Positions 35,459 through 45,314 of a DNA stretch of 64,000 nucleotides are shown here, one piece after another. Origin of the DNA: Zobellella iuensis (lineage in GTDB: Bacteria > Pseudomonadota > Gammaproteobacteria > Enterobacterales > Aeromonadaceae); NCBI RefSeq assembly GCF_016746085.1, contig NZ_JAERTZ010000028.1:1-64000 (forward strand), in the 5' to 3' direction. The position numbers and the translations under genes were made by a program. Numbering within the stretch: position 1 is the first letter of the stretch; each line of letters opens with the position of its first letter. The notes beneath the pieces were generated by a model, which was given only the letters and a program-made list of their open reading frames with translations, searched no databases and was not told the origin of the DNA.

Positions 35459-36058
35459 CTAGGCCTCCAGGGTCTTGAGATAGAACTGCATGGCTTTATC
35501 GGTTTCTTCCGCCCGGTCGCTGTCCTTCCAGCGGAACCGGGTGTCCAGCCCGGCGACGGGGTGATAGCCGAAACGGGCCCATACCTTGGTGAGGGGGCGG
35601 TAACCGGCCGGCTTCAGGGGGTGGTCGTCGGGGCGCACCACGGCGCAGAAGGCGGCCCGGGTAAAGCCCAGGTGCTTGGCATGGGCTTCCCGCCCCTCGA
35701 AGAAGGAGCGGTACAGGCCCCTGCCTCTGTAGTCCGGCAGCAGCACCGACTCGGCGCAGTAGAAGATATCCGCCACCGCCATCCCCCGGGCCAGGAAGGG
35801 GGCCTGGAACTCGTCCACCTCCCGGGCCAGGGGCAGGCCGGTGGAGGCGCCCACCACCTCGTCGCCGTCCAGGGCCAGCAGGCAGAGGCTGTCCTCGCAC
35901 TGCAGATAGGGGGCGAGATAGGCCATCTCGTATTCCGGGCTGCCGTCGTAGAGGTAGGGGTAGTCCCGGAACACCCGGATGCGCAATTCGGCCAGGGCGT
36001 CGAGCCAGGGGGCCAGCTCGGCTCCCCTGGCTGCCAGGATACGGAGGGGGCTGTTCAT
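35459..36058 (-). CDS. GNAT-family N-acetyltransferase
   Basis: A 199-residue acyltransferase-like protein. The GNAT acetyl-CoA motif A is visible as VLLPDYRGRGLYRSFFEGREAHAKHLGF. The N terminus carries LRIRVFRDYPYLYDGSPEYE, typical of GNAT proteins linked to nitrilase-like hydrolases. It overlaps the upstream SnoaL-like gene by four bases and is followed by the hydrolase after two bases, which indicates a functional set. Confidence 0.85.
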   Translation of the reverse strand: MNSPLRILAARGAELAPWLDALAELRIRVFRDYPYLYDGSPEYEMAYLAPYLQCEDSLCLLALDGDEVVGASTGLPLAREVDEFQAPFLARGMAVADIFYCAESVLLPDYRGRGLYRSFFEGREAHAKHLGFTRAAFCAVVRPDDHPLKPAGYRPLTKVWARFGYHPVAGLDTRFRWKDSDRAEETDKAMQFYLKTLEA

Positions 36059-36465
36059 CCGCCGACCTGGGCTATCCAGTCGTTCAGGTTGTAGTAGTTG
36101 CTGATCCGCGCCACCTTGTCGCTCCGGATCTCGAAGAAGGCGCCGGCCGGCAGCCGGTAACGCTGGCCGCAGGCCTCGGGCAGTCCCTCATCCGTGTTCA
36201 GGTATTCTCCCAGCACCACGAATTCGGCGGCGGCCCGGCCGCCGTCCTCGCTGACCATGATCTGGATATCGGTCAGTTGTTCCCGGTAGTGGCGGTTCAT
36301 GCGCGCCATGAAACCGGCGAAGGCGGCCTTGCCGGTTTCCCGCCCGCCCTGGTTGATGTCGTGGATCACCTCGTCGCTCAGCAGGCCGAGGAAGGCCTCC
36401 ATGTCGCCGTTGTTGAATGCCAGGTAATAATCGCGGATCAGTTGGGTGCTCTGCTGCTTGCTCAT
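36055..36465 (-). CDS. SnoaL-like (NTF2-fold) protein
   Basis: About 136 residues of the ketosteroid isomerase-like/SnoaL fold: YYLAFNNGDMEAFLGLLSDEVIHDINQGG at the N terminus and GAFFEIRSDKVARISNYYNLNDWI at the end. It is first in the operon with the GNAT protein and hydrolase. The second of two consecutive ATGs (36465) has the better spacing from GGAG. Function is unknown; these folds bind small hydrophobic ligands or isomerise them. Confidence 0.8.
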   Translation of the reverse strand: MSKQQSTQLIRDYYLAFNNGDMEAFLGLLSDEVIHDINQGGRETGKAAFAGFMARMNRHYREQLTDIQIMVSEDGGRAAAEFVVLGEYLNTDEGLPEACGQRYRLPAGAFFEIRSDKVARISNYYNLNDWIAQVGG

Positions 36466-36656
36466 CATGCTCCAGCCTCGGTTGACGAAAGGGCTTTCGA
36501 TTTCAGGTCAAAACGGCGGCGGGATCAAGACGGCGTTGCCCGACAGCGGGTAAATCACTTTTACTCCTGGGTAAAGACGGCACGGAAGAATGGCCGGTTA
36601 ACCCGGATGCCCTCTTGAGGTACACTGGAGCCGCCTTATATTCAGGATATTTCATC

Positions 36657-37691
36657 ATGTCGACGAGCCCGGTGTCCCTGCTTCCGTTCAATACCTTCGG
36701 CCTTGCCCAGAGCGCCCGTACCCTGTTGGTACTGGAGCGGCGCAGCCAGTTGCCCGAACTGTGGCGGTCATTGCGGGAAGAGTTTCCCCTCTTCGTGGGG
36801 GAGGGCTCCAACCTGTTGTTCACCGCCCCCTTCGAGGGCACCGTGCTGGTCAACCGCTTGCAGGGCATCACCGTGACCGATGCCGGCGATGCCTGGCTGG
36901 TGCGGGTCGACGGCGGGGAGAGCTGGCACGGGCTGGTGTGCCATACCCTGGAGCGGGACATGCCGGGACTGGAAAACCTGGCCCTGATCCCGGGCACCGT
37001 CGGCGCCGCCCCCATCCAGAACATCGGCGCCTACGGGGTGGAGCTGGCGCAGTTCTGCGAGTCGGTGGAAAGCTTCGACTGGGACAGCGGCGAGATCCGT
37101 CACTGGCCGGCGGCCGACTGCGCCTTCGGCTACCGGGACAGCGTGTTCAAGCACGGCGCCCGTCGACACCTGATCCTGAGCCTGACCCTGCGCCTGCCCA
37201 AGGCCTGGCGGCCGGTGCTGGGCTATGGCCCCCTGGCGGCACTGGGGGCGGCGGCCAGCCCTCGGCAAATCTTCGAGCAGGTGTGCGCCACCCGTCGTGC
37301 CAAGCTGCCGGATCCCGGGGTGCTGGGCAATGCCGGCAGTTTCTTCAAGAACCCCAAGGTGGGCGAGGCCCAGGTCGAGGCGCTCAAGTTGGCCTGGCCC
37401 GACTTGCCGGTCTATGCCGCCGAGCCCGGTCTGGTCAAGCTGGCCGCCGGCTGGCTGATCGAGCAGGCCGGGCTCAAGGGCAGCCGCCAGGGCGGGGCCG
37501 GGGTACACGAGCGCCAGGCCCTGGTGCTGGTCAACCTGGGCGGCGCCACCGCCGAGGATATCGTCCGGCTGGCGGCCCAGGTGCGGGAACGGGTGGAGCA
37601 GCAATTCGGGGTGCGCCTCGAGCCCGAGGTGCGCATGATGGGACCCCGGGGCGAAACCAACCTGGACGAGGTGCTGGCATGTTTGAGCTGA
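36657..37691 (+). CDS. murB: UDP-N-acetylenolpyruvoylglucosamine reductase
   Basis: A 344-residue FAD enzyme completing UDP-MurNAc synthesis with NADPH. Type I MurB signatures are NTFGLAQSA, FVGEGSNLLFT, IPGTVGAAPIQNIGAYGVEL, FGYRDSVFK (tyrosine loop) and GNAGSFFKNP with the proton-donor serine. The start at 36657 follows AGGAT and matches the E. coli length (342). Its end overlaps birA by 13 bases, as in E. coli where the two are also adjacent. Confidence 0.96.
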   Translation: MSTSPVSLLPFNTFGLAQSARTLLVLERRSQLPELWRSLREEFPLFVGEGSNLLFTAPFEGTVLVNRLQGITVTDAGDAWLVRVDGGESWHGLVCHTLERDMPGLENLALIPGTVGAAPIQNIGAYGVELAQFCESVESFDWDSGEIRHWPAADCAFGYRDSVFKHGARRHLILSLTLRLPKAWRPVLGYGPLAALGAAASPRQIFEQVCATRRAKLPDPGVLGNAGSFFKNPKVGEAQVEALKLAWPDLPVYAAEPGLVKLAAGWLIEQAGLKGSRQGGAGVHERQALVLVNLGGATAEDIVRLAAQVRERVEQQFGVRLEPEVRMMGPRGETNLDEVLACLS

Positions 37692-38653
37692 CGCCGCTGC
37701 GGGAAAGCCTGCTGCGGATGCTGGCCGACGGCCAGTTTCATTCCGGTGAACAGTTGGGGGAAGCCCTCTCGGTCAGCCGGGCGGCGGTGAGCAAGCACGT
37801 ACAGGCGCTGAAGGGCCTGGGGCTGGATGTGTACAGCGTGAGCGGCAAGGGCTACCGGCTGGCGGTGCCGCTGCAACTGCTGGATGAAACCCTGCTGTGC
37901 CAGGCCCTGGCCCCGAGTCGGGTCGAGGTGGTGCCGGTGATAGGCTCCACCAACCAGTACTGGCTGGAGTCCATCCCCCAACTGGCGAAGGGGGACCTCT
38001 GCCTGGCCGAATGCCAGACCGCGGGCCGCGGCCGACGGGGCCGGCATTGGGTGTCCCCCTTCGGTGGCCAGCTGATCCTGAGCCTGTACTGGCGGCTGGA
38101 GCAGGGCATGGCGGCGGCCATGGGACTCAGCCTGGTGGTGGGCATCGCCGTGGTCGAGGCGCTGGCGGAACAGGGCTTCGACGGGGTGCAGTTGAAATGG
38201 CCCAACGATCTCTACCTGAACGGCCGCAAGCTGGCGGGCATACTGGTGGAGATGTCCGGTACCGCCGGTGGTCCCTGCCACCTGGTGATCGGCATGGGGC
38301 TCAACCTGCTGTTGCCCAAGTCTGAGCAGGAGCGCATCGATCAGCCCTGGGCCGAGCTGGCCGATCTGGGTGAGATTGCGGATCGCAACGCCCTGGTGGT
38401 GGCCCTGGTCGGCTATTTGCATCGCTATCTGGCGCTGTTCGAGCGGGAAGGCATCGCCGCCTTTCGCGAGCAGTGGAACCGGCTCGACTACTTCAACGGC
38501 AAGCCGGTGCGGGTGCTGATGGGGGAGCAGGAGATACATGGCAGGGCCCGGGGCATCGACGACCAGGGCGCCCTGCTGCTGGAGCTGGACACGGGGGAGG
38601 TCAGGCATTTCCTCGGTGGGGAAATATCGTTGCGCCCCCAAGACCGGGATTAG
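37679..38653 (+). CDS. birA: Biotin ligase and biotin operon repressor BirA
   Basis: A 324-residue bifunctional protein. The N-terminal winged HTH (SGEQLGEALSVSRAAVSKHVQALKGLGLDVYSVSGKGYRL) represses biotin genes, and the catalytic domain has the biotinyl-AMP loop GRGRRGR, LKWPNDLYLNGRKLAGIL and the small C-terminal domain. It attaches biotin to carboxylases. Its start lies inside murB. Confidence 0.96.
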   Translation: MFELTPLRESLLRMLADGQFHSGEQLGEALSVSRAAVSKHVQALKGLGLDVYSVSGKGYRLAVPLQLLDETLLCQALAPSRVEVVPVIGSTNQYWLESIPQLAKGDLCLAECQTAGRGRRGRHWVSPFGGQLILSLYWRLEQGMAAAMGLSLVVGIAVVEALAEQGFDGVQLKWPNDLYLNGRKLAGILVEMSGTAGGPCHLVIGMGLNLLLPKSEQERIDQPWAELADLGEIADRNALVVALVGYLHRYLALFEREGIAAFREQWNRLDYFNGKPVRVLMGEQEIHGRARGIDDQGALLLELDTGEVRHFLGGEISLRPQDRD

Positions 38654-38685
38654 GGATTAGGGATTGTATGGTCCCAAGTCCCAAG

Positions 38686-39627
38686 TCACTTCTTCAGCCA
38701 GACCTGCTCCACCTCATGCTGCTTGCCCTTGGTGAGGATCAGTTCGGCCCTGTCCTTGGTCGGCAGTATATTCTGCTTCAGGTTCTTGTAGTTGATTTCC
38801 TGCCAGATACGGCTGGCAACGGTGACCGCTTCCTCTTCACTGAGCTGGGCGTAGTGGTGGAAGTAGGACTCGGGATCGGTGAAGGCGCCGGAGCGCAGCT
38901 TGAGGAAGCGTTCCACATACCAGGTTTTCAACAGCCGCTCGTCCGCATCCACGAAAATGGAGAAATCGACGAAATCGGAGACGAAGACCCGATGCGGTTC
39001 GTGAGGGTAATCCATGCCGCTCTGCAGCACATTCAGTCCCTCGATGATAACGATGTCCGGCTGCTCTACCACCGCTTCCTGATCCGGCACTATGTTGTAT
39101 ACCAGGTGGGAATAGACCGGCGCCGTGACCCTGGGTTTGCCCGACTTGATGTCGGACACGAATTGTACCAGGCGACGGATATCGTAGGACTGGGGAAAGC
39201 CCTTCTTGCGCATCAGGCCGCGTTGTTCCAGCACCTGGTTGGGGTAGAGAAAGCCGTCGGTGGTCACCAGGGCGACCCGCGGATGCTGGGGCCAGCGCTC
39301 CAGCAGGGCCTGCAGAATACGGGCCGTGGTGCTCTTGCCTACCGCCACAGAGCCGGCGATGCTGATCACATAAGGTACATGATGGGGATCTTTGCCGAGA
39401 AACTGATCCAGCACCCGGTTGCGCCTTTGTTTGGCCTTGATATAGAGGTTGAGCAGCCGGGAAAGGGGCAGATAGATATCCCTTACCTCGGCCAGGGACA
39501 CCTTGTCGTTGATCCCCTGCAGGCGCTTGAGTTCCGCCTCGCTCAGCGGCAGTTGCACGGCATCGCGCAATTCTGACCAGGTTTCGCGGGAAAAGGCCAG
39601 ATAGGGGGAATTGTTATCTATCTTCAT
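38686..39627 (-). CDS. coaA: Pantothenate kinase (type I)
   Basis: A 313-residue enzyme catalysing the first and regulated step of coenzyme A synthesis. The P-loop GSVAVGKST lies at about 92-100, with [10 protein letters not shown] and [11 protein letters not shown] downstream. The start at 39627 is preceded by AGGAC and gives the family length; the longer frame to 40044 is a shadow of the tRNA genes. It is convergent with birA. Confidence 0.95.
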   Translation of the reverse strand: MKIDNNSPYLAFSRETWSELRDAVQLPLSEAELKRLQGINDKVSLAEVRDIYLPLSRLLNLYIKAKQRRNRVLDQFLGKDPHHVPYVISIAGSVAVGKSTTARILQALLERWPQHPRVALVTTDGFLYPNQVLEQRGLMRKKGFPQSYDIRRLVQFVSDIKSGKPRVTAPVYSHLVYNIVPDQEAVVEQPDIVIIEGLNVLQSGMDYPHEPHRVFVSDFVDFSIFVDADERLLKTWYVERFLKLRSGAFTDPESYFHHYAQLSEEEAVTVASRIWQEINYKNLKQNILPTKDRAELILTKGKQHEVEQVWLKK

Positions 39628-39831
39628 CGGAATGTCCTGTGAGTCGCCCGGCGACGATACACCATGGTGTGGTGATGAACAAGGCGACATTAGGCGGCGC
39701 CCTCGGCTGTACCGAGGGGGAGGCAGCCGGACGAGAAGAGGCGTCTGGGGAAGGGAAGACCGGTGTCGCCGGTTTTTTGATGGTTTTTTGCGCGCTTGGT
39801 GCGGATGAAATGAAAAACTTGCGCCAAGGTG
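39628..39831 (+). other. Intergenic region between coaA and the tRNA operon
   Basis: No gene seen. A hairpin CCCTCGG/CCGAGGG (about 39700-39720) and a terminator-like stem ACCGG/CCGGT with six T residues (39759-39778) suggest a short transcript on the plus strand. Confidence 0.4.
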
Positions 39832-39860
39832 TTGCATCAGGCCGCCGGCTTGCCCTAGAA
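39832..39860 (+). promoter_or_regulatory. Promoter of the tRNA-tuf operon
   Basis: TTGCAT, 17 bases, CTAGAA(T), followed by a GC-rich discriminator typical of stable-RNA promoters under stringent control. It lies 17 bases before tRNA-Thr. Confidence 0.7.
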
Positions 39861-39876
39861 TTCGCCTCGCTCGTGT

Positions 39877-39952
<76 letters not shown>

Positions 39953-39961
39953 TTAAAATCT

Positions 39962-40046
39962 GGAGGGGTTCCCGAGTGGCCAAAGGGATCAGACTGTAAA
40001 TCTGACGGCTCCGCCTTCACTGGTTCGAATCCAGTCCCCTCCACCA
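39962..40046 (+). tRNA. tyrU: tRNA-Tyr (GTA)
   Basis: Eighty-five bases with the long variable arm of a class II tRNA, anticodon GTA at 39996-39998 and encoded CCA. Confidence 0.97.
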
Positions 40047-40113
40047 GTTTCCAGTGTTCGTCTTCGGCGAGTACTGAAAAAAGCGGTTTGAGGTAGTTTT
40101 AAGTAAAGAAAAT

Positions 40114-40189
<76 letters not shown>

Positions 40190-40191
40190 GT

Positions 40192-40267
40192 GCTGATATG
40201 GCTCAGTTGGTAGAGCGCACCCTTGGTAAGGGTGAGGTCCCCAGTTCGAATCTGGGTATCAGCACCA
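40192..40267 (+). tRNA. thrT: tRNA-Thr (GGT)
   Basis: Seventy-six bases with acceptor GCTGATA/TATCAGC, anticodon GGT at 40225-40227 and encoded CCA. Only two bases separate it from tRNA-Gly. Confidence 0.97.
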
Positions 40268-40365
40268 CTTCTTTGCGCAAACACCCTCAGACCTTTTTTG
40301 TTATATACTTCCTACTTGCGACTCGCGTGGTATAGCTCACCACCCAACCAGTTAGAGGGACGAGC

Positions 40366-41550
40366 ATGTCTAAAGAAAAATTTGAACGTAAAAAACCGCA
40401 CGTTAACGTCGGCACCATCGGCCACGTTGACCACGGTAAAACGACCCTGACCGCTGCCATCACCAACGTCCTGGCCAAGAAGTTTGGTGGCTCTGCCCGC
40501 GCGTTCGACCAGATCGACAACGCTCCGGAAGAAAAAGCCCGCGGTATCACCATCGCCGCCTCTCACGTTGAGTACGACACCGAAATCCGTCACTACGCTC
40601 ACGTTGACTGCCCTGGCCACGCCGACTATGTGAAAAACATGATCACCGGTGCCGCCCAGATGGATGGCGCCATCCTGGTTGTTGCCGCCACCGACGGCCC
40701 CATGCCGCAAACCCGTGAGCACATCCTGCTGGCCCGCCAGGTAGGCGTACCTTACATCGTTGTGTTCATGAACAAGTGCGACATGGTTGACGATGAAGAG
40801 CTGCTCGAGCTGGTCGAAATGGAAGTGCGCGAGCTGCTGTCCGAGTACGACTTCCCGGGCGACGACATTCCGGTTATCCAGGGTTCTGCCCTGAAAGGCC
40901 TGGAAGGCGATGCTCAGTGGGAAGAAAAAATCCTGGAACTGGCCAACGCCCTGGATACCTACATCCCCGAGCCCGAGCGTGCCATCGACGGTGCCTTCCT
41001 GATGCCGATCGAAGACGTGTTCTCCATCCAGGGTCGTGGTACCGTGGTCACCGGTCGTGTTGAGCGCGGTATCGTGAAAGTGGGTGAAGAAGTGGAAATC
41101 GTGGGTATCAAGGATACCACCAAGACCACTTGTACCGGCGTTGAAATGTTCCGCAAACTGCTGGACGAAGGCCGTGCCGGTGAGAACGTGGGCGTACTGC
41201 TGCGTGGCACCAAGCGTGAAGACGTTGAGCGTGGTCAGGTTCTGGCCAAGCCCGGTACCATCAAACCGCACACCAAGTTCGAGTCCGAAGTATACGTGCT
41301 GTCCAAGGAAGAAGGCGGTCGTCACACCCCGTTCTTCAAAGGCTACCGTCCCCAGTTCTACTTCCGTACCACCGACGTGACCGGTACCATCGAATTGCCG
41401 GAAGGCGTTGAAATGGTTATGCCTGGCGACAACATCAAGATGGTGGTCAACCTGATTGCTCCCATCGCGATGGAAGACGGTCTGCGCTTCGCCATCCGTG
41501 AAGGCGGCCGCACCGTTGGTGCCGGCGTGGTAGCCAAAATCATCGAGTAA
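40366..41550 (+). CDS. tuf: Elongation factor Tu
   Basis: A 394-residue GTPase delivering aminoacyl-tRNA to the ribosome. G motifs: GHVDHGKT (residues about 19-26), DCPGH and NKCD. Codon use is strongly biased, as for a highly expressed gene, so antisense frames appear on the other strand. It occupies the tufB position after the tRNA cluster and ends at its own terminator. Confidence 0.99.
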   Translation: MSKEKFERKKPHVNVGTIGHVDHGKTTLTAAITNVLAKKFGGSARAFDQIDNAPEEKARGITIAASHVEYDTEIRHYAHVDCPGHADYVKNMITGAAQMDGAILVVAATDGPMPQTREHILLARQVGVPYIVVFMNKCDMVDDEELLELVEMEVRELLSEYDFPGDDIPVIQGSALKGLEGDAQWEEKILELANALDTYIPEPERAIDGAFLMPIEDVFSIQGRGTVVTGRVERGIVKVGEEVEIVGIKDTTKTTCTGVEMFRKLLDEGRAGENVGVLLRGTKREDVERGQVLAKPGTIKPHTKFESEVYVLSKEEGGRHTPFFKGYRPQFYFRTTDVTGTIELPEGVEMVMPGDNIKMVVNLIAPIAMEDGLRFAIREGGRTVGAGVVAKIIE

Positions 41551-41570
41551 TAGCGCTTACAATCGCATCT

Positions 41571-41599
41571 GAAAGCCCCTATAATAGGGGCTTTCTTGT
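41571..41599 (+). terminator. Terminator of tuf
   Basis: GAAAGCCCCT and AGGGGCTTTC form a perfect 10-bp stem around ATAAT, followed by TTGT. Weak T run, so some read-through into tRNA-Trp is possible. Confidence 0.8.
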
Positions 41600-41602
41600 A
41601 TT

Positions 41603-41679
41603 AGGGGCGTAGTTCCAATTGGTAGAACGGCGGTCTCCAAAACCGACGGTTGGGGGTTCGAGTCCCTCCGCCCCTGCCA
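41603..41679 (+). tRNA. trpT: tRNA-Trp (CCA)
   Basis: Seventy-seven bases with acceptor AGGGGCG/CGCCCCT, anticodon CCA at 41637-41639 and encoded CCA. It lies between tuf and secE. Confidence 0.96.
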
Positions 41680-41743
41680 CTTACCTCGCCGACAGCGGGG
41701 TTTTCGCGTCTGTGACAGACTCAAGTTTTTAGACAGGTAGCTT

Positions 41744-42115
41744 ATGAGTGCAAACACCGAGAGCCAGGGCGGGAGCAAAGATACCCTGCTATGGGGCCTG
41801 GTTTTCATTATTTTGATCGCGGCCGTGGTCGCCAATTATCTCTATAGTGATCTGGCGGTATTTATTCGCGCCACCGGCGTGGTCGTGGCTGCGGGCATTG
41901 CCGGCTTGCTGGCTTATCAGACCCAGAAGGGCAAGAGCAGCTTCGCCTTTGCCAAGGAATCTCGTCTGGAAATGCGCAAAGTCGTTTGGCCCACCCGTCA
42001 GGAAGCCATCCAGACCACCCTGATCGTATTGGCCGTCACCGCTCTGGTTGGCCTTTTTCTGTTTTTGCTGGATGGCCTGCTGGTATGGTTGGTTAATCTG
42101 GTTACCGGAGTATAA
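41744..42115 (+). CDS. secE: Preprotein translocase subunit SecE
   Basis: A 123-residue inner-membrane protein of the SecYEG channel with three hydrophobic segments as in E. coli. The conserved cytosolic amphipathic helix and last TM read AKESRLEMRKVVWPTRQEAIQTTLIVLAVTALVGLFLFLLD. It is followed by nusG nine bases later. Confidence 0.97.
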   Translation: MSANTESQGGSKDTLLWGLVFIILIAAVVANYLYSDLAVFIRATGVVVAAGIAGLLAYQTQKGKSSFAFAKESRLEMRKVVWPTRQEAIQTTLIVLAVTALVGLFLFLLDGLLVWLVNLVTGV

Positions 42116-42124
42116 GGATAAGCC

Positions 42125-42667
42125 ATGTCAGAACAAAGAATGCGTTGGTATGTGGTCCAGGCGTTTTCCGGATATGAAGGTCGCGTCGCCAAGTCCCTGC
42201 GCGAGCATATCAAGATGCACGGCATGGAAGATCAGTTCGGCGAAGTGCTGGTGCCTACCGAAGAAGTGGTGGAAATGCGTGCGGGCCAGAAACGCAAGAG
42301 CGAGCGCAAGTTTTTCCCCGGTTATGTGCTGGTGCAGATGCAGATGAACGACGGCACCTGGCACCTGGTGCGCAGCATTCCCCGGGTAATGGGCTTTATC
42401 GGCGGCACCCCCGAGCGTCCGGCGCCCATTTCCGACAAAGAAGCCGATGCCATCCTCAACCGTCTGCAGGACGCGGTGGACAAGCCCAAACCCAAGACCC
42501 TGTTCGAGCCGGGCGAGGTGGTGCGGGTGACCGAAGGGCCTTTCGCCGACTTCAACGGCGTGGTGGAAGAAGTGGATTACGAGAAGAGCCGGGTCAAGGT
42601 CTCCGTGCTGATCTTCGGCCGCTCCACCCCGGTGGAGCTGGAATTCGGCCAGGTGGAAAAATCCTGA
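42125..42667 (+). CDS. nusG: Transcription termination/antitermination factor NusG
   Basis: A 180-residue protein that binds RNA polymerase and links it to Rho or to ribosomal S10. NGN domain ([30 protein letters not shown]) and C-terminal KOW domain ([24 protein letters not shown]). It is coupled with secE as in other gammaproteobacteria. Confidence 0.98.
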   Translation: MSEQRMRWYVVQAFSGYEGRVAKSLREHIKMHGMEDQFGEVLVPTEEVVEMRAGQKRKSERKFFPGYVLVQMQMNDGTWHLVRSIPRVMGFIGGTPERPAPISDKEADAILNRLQDAVDKPKPKTLFEPGEVVRVTEGPFADFNGVVEEVDYEKSRVKVSVLIFGRSTPVELEFGQVEKS

Positions 42668-42694
42668 GCGAAATTCATCCATAAAACTTGCGGG

Positions 42695-42729
42695 GGGCGG
42701 CAAATAAAACTACAATTTGCCGCCCTTTT
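42695..42729 (+). terminator. Terminator of secE-nusG
   Basis: GGGCGGCAAAT and ATTTGCCGCCC make a perfect 11-bp stem around nine bases, followed by four T residues. Confidence 0.85.
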
Positions 42730-42742
42730 ACGTTGGGGAGCC

Positions 42743-42772
42743 GTTAGAGGAGTATTGCTCCGAGGCGCTAAC
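42743..42772 (+). promoter_or_regulatory. Candidate L1 autoregulatory site in the rplK leader
   Basis: A two-part stem (GTTAG/CTAAC outside, GGAG/CTCC inside) in the rplK 5' leader, where ribosomal protein L1 binds and represses the rplKA message in E. coli. Position and shape agree; sequence identity was not tested. Confidence 0.45.
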
Positions 42773-42795
42773 ACCCATTTTTGAGGTAATTTTCA

Positions 42796-43224
42796 ATGGC
42801 TAAAAAAGTACAAGCCTACATCAAGCTGCAGGTAGCGGCTGGTGCAGCTAACCCGAGCCCGCCCGTTGGTCCTGCCCTGGGTCAGCACGGCGTGAACATC
42901 ATGGAATTCTGTAAGGCGTTCAACGCCCGTACCGAAAGCCTGGAAAAAGGCGCGCCGACTCCGGTCGTAATCACCGTATACAGTGACCGCTCCTTCACTT
43001 TCGAAACCAAGACTCCGCCCGCCTCCTTCCTGCTGAAGAAAGCCGCTGGCGTCAAGTCCGGTTCCGGCAAGCCCAACAAAGAGAAAGTGGGTACCGTGAC
43101 CCGTGCTCAGTTGGAAGAAATCGCCAAGACCAAAACGCCGGACATGACCGGTGCTGACGTTGACGCCCGCGTGCGTTGCCTCGAAGGTTCTGCCCGTTCC
43201 ATGGGCCTGGTAGTGGAGGGCTAA
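42796..43224 (+). CDS. rplK: 50S ribosomal protein L11
   Basis: A 142-residue protein that forms the GTPase-associated centre with 23S rRNA and L10-L12. Conserved N terminus ([40 protein letters not shown]) and RNA-binding C-terminal domain. It is five bases from rplA. Confidence 0.99.
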   Translation: MAKKVQAYIKLQVAAGAANPSPPVGPALGQHGVNIMEFCKAFNARTESLEKGAPTPVVITVYSDRSFTFETKTPPASFLLKKAAGVKSGSGKPNKEKVGTVTRAQLEEIAKTKTPDMTGADVDARVRCLEGSARSMGLVVEG

Positions 43225-43228
43225 GATC

Positions 43229-43927
43229 ATGGCAAAACTGACTAAGCGTATGCGTACTATCCGTGAGCGTGTCAACGCCACCAAAGAGTACGAAATCAAC
43301 GAAGCCATCACTCTGCTGAAAGAGCTGGCCACCGCCAAGTTCGTGGAAAGCATCGACGTGGCCGTCAACCTGGGCATCGATGCCCGTAAATCCGACCAGA
43401 ACGTGCGTGGCGCCACCGTGCTGCCCCACGGTACCGGTCGTGACGTGCGTGTTGCCGTGTTCGCCCAAGGCGCCAACGCCGACGCCGCCAAGGCTGCCGG
43501 TGCCGACCTGGTCGGTATGGACGACCTGGCCGAGCAGGTGAAGAAAGGCGAAATGAACTTCGACGTGGTCATCGCTTCTCCCGATGCCATGCGTGTTGTG
43601 GGTCAACTGGGCCAGATCCTGGGTCCGCGCGGCCTGATGCCGAACCCGAAAGTGGGTACCGTTACCCCGAACGTGGCCGAAGCCGTGCAGAATGCCAAGG
43701 CGGGTCAGGTTCGCTACCGTAACGACAAGAACGGTATCATCCACACCACCATCGGCAAGGTCGATTTCGACAACGACAAGCTGAAAGGCAACCTGGAGTC
43801 CCTGCTGGCTGCGCTCAAGCGTGCCAAGCCGGCTTCTTCCAAAGGCCAGTTCATCAAGAAAGTCAGCCTGTCCACCACCATGGGCGCCGGCGTTTCTATT
43901 GAACAGTCCAGCCTGGATGTTGCTTAA
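43229..43927 (+). CDS. rplA: 50S ribosomal protein L1
   Basis: A 232-residue L1-stalk protein and translational repressor of its own operon. Signatures: [22 protein letters not shown] and [14 protein letters not shown]. It shares a transcript with rplK. Confidence 0.99.
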   Translation: MAKLTKRMRTIRERVNATKEYEINEAITLLKELATAKFVESIDVAVNLGIDARKSDQNVRGATVLPHGTGRDVRVAVFAQGANADAAKAAGADLVGMDDLAEQVKKGEMNFDVVIASPDAMRVVGQLGQILGPRGLMPNPKVGTVTPNVAEAVQNAKAGQVRYRNDKNGIIHTTIGKVDFDNDKLKGNLESLLAALKRAKPASSKGQFIKKVSLSTTMGAGVSIEQSSLDVA

Positions 43928-43939
43928 TTAAGCATTTAC

Positions 43940-43979
43940 AAGGCGCAAGGTTTCTCGTAGAATTTTGCGCCTTGTTATT
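43940..43979 (+). terminator. Hairpin after rplA
   Basis: AAGGCGCAA and TTGCGCCTT form a 9-bp stem, followed by GTTATTT. Probably a partial terminator or processing site before the rplJL unit. Confidence 0.6.
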
Positions 43980-44166
43980 TGGTTGGGGGCTTCGACTCCC
44001 GTCCAAGACCGCTGGAGCCTTAGGGCTTAATTTTCCAGCGTAGATGGTGCCGGGACCCAGTTAGAAAGCATTCCTTTCTTCTGGAATCTGCCACCTTGGT
44101 GCCTCGGTTAACGAGGCGTGTGTTTAATCTGGGAATTGTCCCAGGTGGAATCCAGGAGTTTAGCCA
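43980..44166 (+). promoter_or_regulatory. rplJ leader, probable L10-L12 autoregulation region
   Basis: About 190 untranslated bases with several GC pairings (for example GCTGGAGCC... near 44010) before rplJ. In E. coli this leader binds the L10-L12 complex and controls translation. A long, conserved position supports that role here; the fold was not modelled. Confidence 0.55.
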
Positions 44167-44670
44167 ATGGCATTAAGACTCGACGACAAAAAAGCAATTG
44201 TTGCTGAAGTCAACGAAGCTGCCAAGGGCGCCCTGTCTGCAGTCGTTGCCGATTCTCGCGGCGTGACTGTAGCTGCCATGACCACCCTGCGCAAGCAAGC
44301 CCGTGAAAACGGTATCTACCTCAAGGTAGTCCGTAATACCCTGGCTCGCCTGGCTGTGGAAGAGACCAACTACGAGTGCCTGAAAGAGGTGTTTGTTGGT
44401 CCTACCCTGATCGCGTTTTCCAACGAACACCCGGGCGCTGCCGCTCGTCTGTTCAAGGATTTTGCCAAAGAGCAAAGCGCGTTCGAGGTGAAAGGTCTGG
44501 CTTACGAGGGCGAGTTCATCCCCGCGGCCCAAATTGACCGCCTCGCCAAGCTGCCGACTTACGACGAAGCAATTGCGAAGCTGATGGCGACCATGAAAGA
44601 AGCCTCTGCTGGCAAGCTGGTACGTACTTTTGCTGCCCTGCGCGACAAGAAAGAAGCCGAAGCCGCTTAA
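44167..44670 (+). CDS. rplJ: 50S ribosomal protein L10
   Basis: A 167-residue base of the L12 stalk. N-terminal RNA-binding domain ([33 protein letters not shown]) and C-terminal helix for L12 dimers. Starts behind CCAGGAG. Confidence 0.99.
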   Translation: MALRLDDKKAIVAEVNEAAKGALSAVVADSRGVTVAAMTTLRKQARENGIYLKVVRNTLARLAVEETNYECLKEVFVGPTLIAFSNEHPGAAARLFKDFAKEQSAFEVKGLAYEGEFIPAAQIDRLAKLPTYDEAIAKLMATMKEASAGKLVRTFAALRDKKEAEAA

Positions 44671-44724
44671 GCCGCTTCTGGTTGCTTGATTACCGTCTAC
44701 TTCAGAACATTAGGAATTTGAGTC

Positions 44725-45090
44725 ATGTCTATCACTAAAGACCAAATCATCGAAGCCGTTGCAGAAATGTCTGTAATGCAAGTTGTTGAACTGATCGAAG
44801 CCATGGAAGAGAAGTTCGGCGTTTCTGCTGCCGCTGCCGTTGCCGTTGCCGGCGAAGCCGCTGCTGCCGTAGAAGAGCAGACCGAATTCGACGTCATGCT
44901 GACCGCTGCCGGTGCCAACAAAGTTGCCGTTATCAAAGCCGTTCGTGGCGCTACCGGCCTGGGCCTGAAAGAAGCCAAGGCTCTGGTTGAAGCTGCTCCT
45001 ACCGCTGTTAAAGAGCAACTGAGCAAAGGCGAAGCCGAAGCACTGAAAAAAGAACTCGAAGAAGCCGGTGCTTCTGTTGAGCTCAAATAA
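44725..45090 (+). CDS. rplL: 50S ribosomal protein L7/L12
   Basis: A 121-residue stalk protein. N-terminal dimerisation helices, an alanine-rich hinge ([17 protein letters not shown], residues about 36-52) and the C-terminal factor-binding domain ([21 protein letters not shown]). Confidence 0.99.
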   Translation: MSITKDQIIEAVAEMSVMQVVELIEAMEEKFGVSAAAAVAVAGEAAAAVEEQTEFDVMLTAAGANKVAVIKAVRGATGLGLKEAKALVEAAPTAVKEQLSKGEAEALKKELEEAGASVELK

Positions 45091-45127
45091 GCTAGACTAT
45101 AGCTTAGCGGCCTGAGCAATCGGGCTA

Positions 45128-45159
45128 GGGCTGGTGAATCTTTATTCACCGGCCCTTTT
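45128..45159 (+). terminator. Attenuator between rplL and rpoB
   Basis: GGGCTGGTGAA pairs with TTCACCGGCCC (one G-U), followed by four T residues. In E. coli a partial terminator at this place sets the ratio of ribosomal proteins to RNA polymerase. Confidence 0.85.
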
Positions 45160-45314
45160 GCGCTGTGGGATGAGGGGAATTTTCACATCGTTTGCGCCCC
45201 TTGTTGTACCAGCCACCGGGTGTTGTCGAGAGGCCCGGTCTGACAAAAAACGGTGTTTTTAGAGCTGTCCCATTTGGACAGAGTGGGTCACTTATCAGCG
45301 AGCTGAGGAACCCT

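Noticed and set aside
39611..39808. Short frames between coaA and the tRNA cluster
   Set aside because: No ribosome sites and Arg/Gly-rich translations; hairpins and promoter elements account for the sequence.
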